In this document: piece by piece, positions 10,290 through 18,900 of the stretch
Layout: every line of letters starts with the position of its first letter
How positions within the stretch are numbered: position 1 is the stretch's first letter
Assembly (NCBI GenBank): GCA_002049455.2
Contig: KV919213.1
Coordinates: forward strand, 1 to 47,160
Direction of reading: 5' to 3'
Source of the DNA: Porphyra umbilicalis
Lineage: Eukaryota; Rhodophyta; Bangiophyceae; Bangiales; Bangiaceae
Length of the DNA: 47,160 bases
Notes under the pieces: generated by a model
The model's input: the letters and a program-made list of their open reading frames with translations, nothing else
Told to the model about the DNA's origin: nothing
The model's database searches: none
Program-made: the position numbers and the translations under genes

Positions 10290-11954
10290 CAGGCTTGGAG
10301 CTGTTTGCTTTCGACCTCAGCTGTAGGTTGCAGCCAATGTTGCCGGGTTGTCTTTTTTCCTTCCTCGTTTTGCTCTTGGATGCGTAGACTGCCTACCTGT
10401 CGTCTGGGGGAACTGATGTGTGTGCAGGAAGACGTGTACGTTGTTGGTGCGTTGTGCAGTCAACGGTGTTGGGAGAGGCGTTTCGATTCACTTGTGTCAT
10501 TGGGTTCCGTGGAGCTGTCCAACACCCTCTCGCTGCGAACGGACGGGCTCCTCCGGCTTTCGCCGCCAAGGCCTGTGACACTGCAATACTCAACGAGGGG
10601 GAATGGACGTGGCACAGGAGCTGCGAGGTGCAGGGAAAGGAAAACAGAGACAACGATGTAGATGCTATGGAGACACCAGCCCGGAAATGACCACCAGCGA
10701 CGAGCACCGGCAGCCGTGGGTCATGGAGTACTATGTAGCTCGTGCCGCTAGCGGCATTGCTCTAGCCGTCCGTCCCCCTCCAGCCCAAGGCCATGCACAC
10801 ACTATGAGAAGTGCGCACGTGCCAAGAGGAGCTGGCAGGGAAATGCGCCACCCACCACGGGTAGGACAGCCTGCTCCAGCAGCGGCAGCACGGAGCTCCA
10901 CGCCTCTAGGATCGACTGGTGGGAGGCGCAAGGTGGTGCACGGCAAGATAACCCTGCCGTACACCCGATGCCACGGCACATCAATCAAGAAAGCGACAAT
11001 ACGAGCCCAGCATGAGCGAAACCAATGAACCGCGAACCTAGGCCACCCGAGACGACAACAAGCGAACAATAGAGGAGATGAAAGGACGGAACACACTGTA
11101 GCACCGCCAGAAACAACGAAAACAAAGACGACACCAGCCGAACAGAGCACAACGAGTTTACCAGCAAAAATGCCAGAATGACTCCCGTTCTTGCGGGATG
11201 GAACCACGGGGAGCTGCCGAACCTTGCCCATTCCACTCAGTCGCCAAGAGATAGAAAACTTGTCATCACATCAATCAGCACGTACGCCATGCAATAGCAG
11301 CAGCTGTGCAACAGCTGCAGCTACGCCACGTGCCGCGGGAGCGGTGAAAGAGGCAGATGCGAGTCAGACGCGATCGACGACCAAAGCGCTCTGCAGGACG
11401 GGGACGAGTCCCAACGAACCAATGTATATGCATCTGAATTGTGATATTCAAATGTAGCCTGCGCCTGGTGCGACATCAGCGGTACATCTGAAAACATTTG
11501 GTGTCTGTTGCAGGTCGCGCTGGGCCCACGTGGAAGGTCTCAGCTTGCACGGGCCTCGCTGTTGCCCGCCGGCGTCGACGTCACTCGAACATTGCCGAAA
11601 CCGAGAGCCCCGCAGTGCCGTGCAAAACGGGGTCTCGTTTTCGACCTGGTCCATCCCGCCGCTCACACCCAGCGCCCTACCGTGCCTCGGGGTTGGAAGC
11701 TCTGTTGTCCTCCACGCAACCCCGGGGGTGGCCCACTTGTTCGTTGCTGTCCCATCTGCCTACTTGTGCTCGACCAGTCCTCTGCAGCGCTCCGGTGCTT
11801 TTCCATTGTCGCTTCCCATTCCCTGCACGTGCGCTTGCCGCTCCCTCTGTGACCGGACGTGTGGCCCCTTCCCCCCTCCTCCCCCTCATCCACGGCGGCG
11901 GCGTTCACTGCGGGGCGCGGCTCGACGAGTGCGTGGACCTGTGTGCCTGCCATC
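10290..11954. other. Intergenic region upstream of TIF6
   Basis: Moderately GC-rich sequence between MED15 and TIF6, both on the plus strand. Several chance frames exist, the longest on the minus strand at 10731-11231, hydrophobic and without a known motif. No confident gene. The last few hundred bases should contain the TIF6 promoter and leader. Confidence 0.5.
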
Positions 11955-12692
11955 ATGGCAACCCGCTGTTTGTTTGAGAACAGCAACGAGATTGGGGTCT
12001 TCTCCGTGCTCACCAACGCCTATTGCGTGGTGGCCATTGGTGGCTCGGAGAACTTCTACTCGGTCTTTGAGGCGGAGCTCGCCGAGCACGTTCCGGTCGT
12101 GCACGCGTCCATTGCTGGCTGTCGCGTTGTCGGCCGCCTGGCGGTGGGCAACAAGAAAGGGCTGCTGCTGCCCAACTCGACGACGGATCAGGAGCTGCTG
12201 CACTTGCGCAACTCCTTGCCCGATTCGGTCAAGGTGCAGCGCACAGAGGAGCGGTTATCGGCGCTCGGCAATTGCGTGGCTGCCAACGACTATGTGGCCT
12301 TGACGCACACGGACCTTGATCGGGAGACGGAGGAGCTGATTGCGGACGTTCTCGGCGTGGAGGTGCTGCGCCATTCGATTGCGGGGGAGGTGCTCGTCGG
12401 CTCATTTTGCAACTTTACCAATCAAGGTGGGCTGGTACACCCGATGACGACGCTTGAGGACCTCGACGAGCTGTCGTCGCTACTGCAGGTGCCCCTCGTG
12501 GCTGGGACGGTCAACCGGGGCTCCGAGGTGATTGGCGCGGGGATGGTCGCCAACGACTGGAGCGCGTTTTGCGGGCTCGACACCACCTCGACGGAGCTGT
12601 CGCTGATTGAGAGCGTCTTCAAGCTGCGCGACGCGCGGCCGTCGGCGCTCGTCAACCAAATGCGGGGGAGCCTCATCGACCAACTCTCTTAA
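11955..12692 (+). CDS. TIF6: Eukaryotic translation initiation factor 6 (60S anti-association factor)
   Basis: eIF6/Tif6 binds the 60S subunit in the nucleolus and cytoplasm, is needed for its maturation and prevents premature joining with 40S. The predicted protein is 245 aa, exactly the usual length. It begins [20 protein letters not shown], the conserved N-terminus, and continues [72 protein letters not shown] and [17 protein letters not shown], covering the five quasi-repeats of the pentein fold. The ATG at 11955 lies in ATCATGG context; the open frame upstream starts with a non-ATG codon and is not conserved. Single exon. It converges on the SWR1 gene with about 235 bp between stop codons. 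Confidence 0.97.
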   Translation: MATRCLFENSNEIGVFSVLTNAYCVVAIGGSENFYSVFEAELAEHVPVVHASIAGCRVVGRLAVGNKKGLLLPNSTTDQELLHLRNSLPDSVKVQRTEERLSALGNCVAANDYVALTHTDLDRETEELIADVLGVEVLRHSIAGEVLVGSFCNFTNQGGLVHPMTTLEDLDELSSLLQVPLVAGTVNRGSEVIGAGMVANDWSAFCGLDTTSTELSLIESVFKLRDARPSALVNQMRGSLIDQLS

Positions 12693-12927
12693 GGCGACGT
12701 GCGGGGTCAACGGCAGCGGCCGTCCCCGCTGCATCGGAGCCCGGTCAACGTGCGTGCACACGGGCTGCAGACACAGGTACGGACACCGAACAAGTTGCAT
12801 TTGCTGGTGTAAAAAAACGGGGGGGGGTTGAGAGCAAAGAAGCACGACACAACCGTTGCTGGCCATAAAAAAAAGAAAGGGTTCCAAACACAAACACAAC
12901 AGCTCCTCGTTGGCGCCGCCGCCACCC
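12693..12927. other. Convergent 3' intergenic spacer
   Basis: About 235 bp separating the stop codons of TIF6 and SWR1. It contains an A7 run and a G8 run near 12811-12829 and an A-rich stretch near 12866-12879. It must hold both 3' ends; no further gene is visible. Confidence 0.6.
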
Positions 12928-15900
12928 TTAGCTCTTCTTACTTGCAACGCCGCCCGGTCGAGGCGCGGCAGCCACCGGCATGGCAGGGATGGTCGGCGCC
13001 GTCGCCGCTGGTAGCACACCCGTCGGCAGCACCGGCGCGCCAGCCGGCTGACCCGGCGCGGGACGGCTGTTGACGTTCATGGCATACGCTGCTGGCGCCA
13101 GCAGCGGCGCGGCCGAGCCAGCCAAAGGCGCGCCACGTCCAGCCGCCGCTGCTGCCGCTGCCGCCGCTGCCGCCGCCGCTGCCGACGCCGCCGCCGCCAC
13201 ATGTGGCGGCCGAACGGCGGCGTGTGGCGCGCTGGAACCGCCTGCGGCAGCGACAGCGGCTGCCGCTTGCGCAGCGAGCGCCTTTTTCATCCGTTTCTTG
13301 GGCGGCGGCGTCGGTAACGGCGGCGCCGGCACTTCGCCGACGCCGAGGAGCGCGCCCGGCACGCCTTGGCCCATCGTCCCGGCCAACGATGGCGGTGGCA
13401 TCGCGGGGCCAGCAACCCCGCGCCCCGCGCCTACGCCCCGGCCGGCGGGAACACCCCGCCCCGCCGCCACCCCGCGACCAACTCCACCGCCGCGTGGAGG
13501 GCCCACGCCACGGCCAACCGCCGCGCCGCGGCCGACGGCGGCGCCCCGTGCCGCGACCGCGCCGCGGCCCGCGACCGCGCCGCGCCCGGCGGGGGTGCCC
13601 CGACCGACGCCAGCGCCACGCCCCGCGCCGCCGCCGGCCTTGGTCGCCGCCACCGCCGCGCTCTTGGGCGGCAACAGGCCGCTGCTGCCACTCGAAATTA
13701 CGCCCGCGTGGAGGCGCGCCATGGACGATGGTCCGCCCGGCGGTTTCGGACCACCCACGCCGGGGGCGCTCCCGGCGCCGGCGCCAGCCGCCATCGGGGT
13801 ACCCCGCGCGCCGCCGCGGGCGGAGCGGGGCGCCGCCGCCGCCGCCGCAGAGCGGGCGAGCAGGTGCGCCCGATGGGGGTCGGTCAGCGGCCGCAAAAAA
13901 GGGCGACGGCGGCGAGCAATAGCCGCCGGCGTCGTTTCCGTCGACTTGAACCCGGGCTTGTGGTGCTCCAATACGCGGATGGACGCGGCAATGACACCGG
14001 GTAGGGGGATGGGAATGGGCGTGGCAACCCGTCCGGTCGGGCCCGCACGACCCGCACCGGCCGCCCCGCCGGCGCCTGCAGCGGCACCGGGACGACCGCC
14101 AGTTCCCGCGGCGAGTGTAGCGGCGCCGCCGGGAGAAAATCGCAGCAGCTTGGCCGAACCCGTCGCATGCGACGAGTGTGTTGGCGCCAACGCGGGCACC
14201 GCTGCCGGCGACTGGCGTGTGTCTCCCGCCGTCTTCATCCGTGCCGCCGATGTCAACGTCGAAAACGTGCTCAGCTGCCGCGAGAGGACCTCTGCGTCGC
14301 CCACGCGCGGGGCCTCGTAGAGCGCCTCGGCAGCTTGCATGGCTTGATTGACGGCCGCCTGCTGCTGCCCCTGCTTAGAGGCTGCCGCCGACACGGGCGG
14401 CGGCGGCTTTCCAGCCAAGCGCGCGGGTGTGGGAGGCAAGGCACTAGACGCAGCGCCTCCAGCAGCTACGCCGGCAGCACCTACAGCATCCGCCTCCGCT
14501 CCCGCCGCTTGCCCATTCACACCTGTGCTGGCGGCCGCTGCCACAGCCACGCGATAGCGCACGCTGCACTCGAGGCAGGAGCGCGTTCGCCGCACACCCG
14601 CCCTGGCGAGCGGGTGCGACGCGAGCGCGTCCGCAACGAGCTGCATGTTTGGCCCGAGTTGCCCGACAAGCCGCACCAGCAGCGCCTCCTCCTCACGCGT
14701 CCAGTTCTGACGTCCCGTGATAGGGGCGAGCGCAATACCAGCAGGCGACGCCGCCGCCGACTGCGCTTGCCGCGCGAGCTGCGCCTTGGTTAACGGCCGC
14801 GGCTTGCGGCCGGGGACCTTGCGTCCACCAGGAAGCGGCGCGCCCGGCTTGCCCGCCTTGTCCCGCGGCCGCTTGACGCCGCCCATCCCCTGCACAGCGC
14901 TGGCGCCAGCACGTCCGCCGGCCACCAGGACACCATTGGCGTCGACGCCGCGGCCGCCGGCCGCTCCGAGAAGCGCACCTGCCGCGTCCGCGCGCGCCAA
15001 GGCGCCTGCCGCAGCAGCTTGACCCTTGTGGACGAGCGCGCCGCCGCGGCCGGTGAGCGGGACCTTGGCGGGCGGCAGAGCGCCACGGTGCGCCAGCACC
15101 CCCGGCCGTGAGCCGGGGCGCATCGACGAGCCTGCGGCGCCAGACGCGGTGGCGGCCGCCACGCCCACTCCCGATCCCCCGACCAGCGAACCGGAGGCGG
15201 ACGATGCGGCCGCGTCGCCCATCGAGGGGTCGGGCGTGGCGGCCAGACGCGTGGCGGCATCCCGTGCGGCAGCTTCGCGGACCATGGACTCGTGGGCACG
15301 CGCCTCCCTGGCGGCCGTCTCCCGTGCCGCAGCGGCGGCCGCCTCCCGCTGACGATGCGCGTAATAGAGCGCCTTGTCGCGCTGCCGCCGCGTCGCGCGG
15401 GCCGTGCGGCCCAGCCGGCTGTAGGCGTGCGGGAAAAAAGCTGCATCCTCCGCGCACTCCAGTCCGCTGGCGGCCGTGCCGGCGACGACCGCCGACACAC
15501 GCAGCTCGTCAGGAGGGCAATCGGCCGGCAGGCCGCCATACACCCGCCACGCCACAGTGCGCGAGGACGTCACGTCCGTCAGTGCCTCGGCTAGTTGGTG
15601 TTGGTACTCAGTGGTCGCAGAAAGCAGGTAGGTCAGCGGTGCCGCGTCCTCTGCGTAAAGTGATTCGGGAACGTGAGACTGGTAGTGCTTGCTTACTGCC
15701 ACTTCGCTCCAGCGGCGGTTGATAGGGTAGTTTGGGGAGAAGGCACCGGGTTTCAGCAGCGCAGCACCGGGAGCGCCTCGAGACGACAGGAAGTAGACCG
15801 GGTCGTACGGGCTAACGCCCGCACCGCGTCCGACCGTCACGTTCCTCACGCCCCACCCGCCTGCCGCTGCTGCACTGCTAAGGCTTCCCGTCCTCCTCCC

Positions 15901-18900
15901 CCATCCGTTTCCCGAGCCGGTAACCAAGGCGCGGCTGAACGACAGCGGCTGGCCCGTGGGTACCCCCACATCGACGTCGGCGCGCAAGGCGTCTTCGGAA
16001 CCCACCGCGTCATCGGTACGCGAGTCATCGTCGCCACCGTCCGTGCCACCGCGCGTGCAGATGAGTGCGTCGGAGCCCAGCGGATCCTCCTCGTCATCCT
16101 CGTCGCTCGCAACGCCGTCACAGGGCCCCTGAAGCTCCAGTTCCCCTTGTGTGCGGCGGGCCAGCATGGCCTGCACGGAAACGTCTTGCCGCCACGCCTC
16201 GTGGCCGGCCACAGCCATACCGGCAGCAACGTCCGCCCCATCACCATCGGCCGAGCCCGCCTCAACAAAACGGAGCGCAAACCGCTGCAAGCGCGTGAGC
16301 ACTTGCTCCGCTGCCTTTCCAGCGTCGATCGTCGTCTCCACGTCGTCAGTGCCGCCCTCAAAGCCCGCATCTGTCGGGGTCGGCACGATGGCGCCAGTGC
16401 CCATGCTCGCCTCGTCCTCGGGGAAATCCACCTCATGCAGACGCTCCTGCTTACGAAGCACCTCAGCGGCGAGCGCCTCACTCTCCTCATCGTCCATCAG
16501 CGACAGGGACGGCTCGCCGCCAGCGTCCAGCGCAGGGCAGAGGCGCGAAGCAGATGTGCCCCCTGCATCCGCCGCCGCAGGTGTTTGTGGGGACGCGGAA
16601 GGACCGGACGTCGAATTTCCGACACCAATCGCAGCGCCACTGACCCCAGACGAGGTGGCAGGCGATGGTAGTGACGCTCCCGCGAAAGCACTCGCCGGCG
16701 CAGCCGAAGACCTTGGTGATAGCAGGTCCAGGAATACCGCTGTTGCCGTTGACTGTTGCCTGACATTGTCCGCGGCTGACGACTGCTGCCGCACATTGTC
16801 TGCCGTAAACTGTGCCTCGGTAATGACCGCCGACTCGAGGGACCGCTTTTGGCTGGCCTTGCGGAGGATGTTCTCCTCCACAGTGCTTGCGGAGACAAGC
16901 CGGAAAACTCGCACGGGGCGGGTCTGCCCGATGCGATGCGCCCGGTCTTGAGCCTGTGCGTCCATAGCCGGGTTCCAGTCCGAGTCATAAAACACCACCG
17001 TGTCAGCGCCGACCAAGTTGAGACCCACCCCCCCGGAGCGCGTGGTGAGAATCATCACGAAGACGCGAGAGTCCCCGTTGAAGCGCGAGACAAGGCGCTG
17101 GCGAATCTCGGGCGGCGTCATCCCGTCCAACCGCAGGTACGGGTAGCCGTGGAGGGACAAGAAGGATTCGAGGATGTCCAGCATGCGATTCATCTGCGTG
17201 AAGATGAGCGCCCGGTGGCCGCCGGCTTTGAGGTTGCGCAACAAGTCCGCGAGTACCTGCAGCTTGCCACAATCCCACTGCACTAGCCGCGCGTCCGGCA
17301 GCGCCACCATGGACTGTACAAGCGCCGGACGCGTCAACCGAGAGAGACTATCAGAGTCGGCCGCCAGCAGACGAGCCTGCGCGGCCGCCCGCATCCGGTC
17401 GTCGGTGTCAAAAGCGTACCGCATGTCCGGAGCGTCGGCCACGGCAGGCGCAATGCAAGCGCCAAAGTGGTCAATGAGGAAGCGGGTGCCGGCCTCCACG
17501 TCACCCCAAGAGCGCGTCAAGGACAGCAGCGTGTCCGAGTACGAGTCCCACCGGCCGACGGCGCGCGCGGCGCGCGCCCGGGCGACAACACCCACGGGAC
17601 ACGCAAGGGCGTCCCGTACAGTCCGGCCGACCAATCCCTGGTTCCGACAACGCGTCCGGGACAGCGCCGCGTGTCGCAACAGCACGAGCTTGCGGAAGGC
17701 AACCTCCTTCTCTGCCGCCGACCGCTGTGCCGCATCGAGCTCCCCGGCGTCCCCCGCCAAAAAACCGGATTCGCCAGCAGCAAACGCCTCCACAGAAACC
17801 GTGTCAGCCGCAGCCACGGCGTCAGCTGCAGCACCCAGTCGGACCGTCTCGGCCGTCACCCAGTGCCCGCTCCAGCCGCGCACCTCCTCTCCAATGATGT
17901 CCAAGTTGGCCTGCCGTAGTTGCGGGGACAGCCAGGAGCTGCTGCTGCGGCGGAGCCACTGCCACTCCTCCACGACAGCAGCATCATCAAGCTCGCCCGA
18001 AATCGGCCCGGCAGTAATTGCCTCCGACGCGCGAATCGCACGGCGCACCACCACCCCGGGGTAACTAAAGGCCAAAAAGGGATGGTCCACGGCCGCCAGG
18101 CCGGCAACAAACGACGACGGGAGGAAGTCGTCCTCGCTCGACCAGCTGCCCTCCCCGTCCGGTGGCCCAATGTCCGGCGCCAGAGAGACCGTCGAAGGCG
18201 TGCCTGCACCGACCACGAGCCGCGGGACCGGCAGCGGCAGAGGGGGTAGGTGGAAGGGTGACACAATCGGACGGCCGTCAAACAGGTCCGGATGGTTACA
18301 CACCTTACGCAGCTGCATCAGCACGTTCAACACCTTAAAGTAGTCAGCGCCGGCGAGCGTTGCCGTCGTATCCCCGCGCGCCATGTAATCTTCGTACAGC
18401 TGCCGCTGGCGGCGAGAGAGCGGTACCCGCAGGATGTGCTCCGTCTTGGGCGGCAGCCCCTTCTCCACATCGCTCTTGAGGCGACGCAGGAGGAAAGGGC
18501 GCAACACCGTGTGTAGTCGACCAACCACACCCGCCGCCGCTGCTTCACCAGAGGCAGACGCACCCGTCATGCCCGTGCCGTCGCCCGCTTGCACGAGCTC
18601 AGTGCTCTTGGCGGTCGCCGCGCTGTCCAGTGGCACGGAAAACCACTCCTTGAACTGGGCGTGGGAGTGGAACACGTCGGGCATGAGAAAATGCAGCAGC
18701 GCCCATAGCTCCATGACCGAGTTTTGCAGCGGCGTGCCCGTCAGCAACAGCCGACGCTGGGACTTGTAGCTGACAAGCGTCTGCCACCGCAGTGACTCAA
18801 AGTTCTTGATGTGGTGTGCTTCGTCCAGAACCAGATAAGCCCACCGCATGCGTCGCAGCACAGCCGCGTCCGCTACCGCCAGAGAGTAGGAGGTGATGAC

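Noticed and set aside
13070..14320. 416-codon plus-strand Ala/Pro-rich ORF
   Set aside because: It is antisense to the GRG-rich and Ala-rich SWR1 tail and mirrors its composition.
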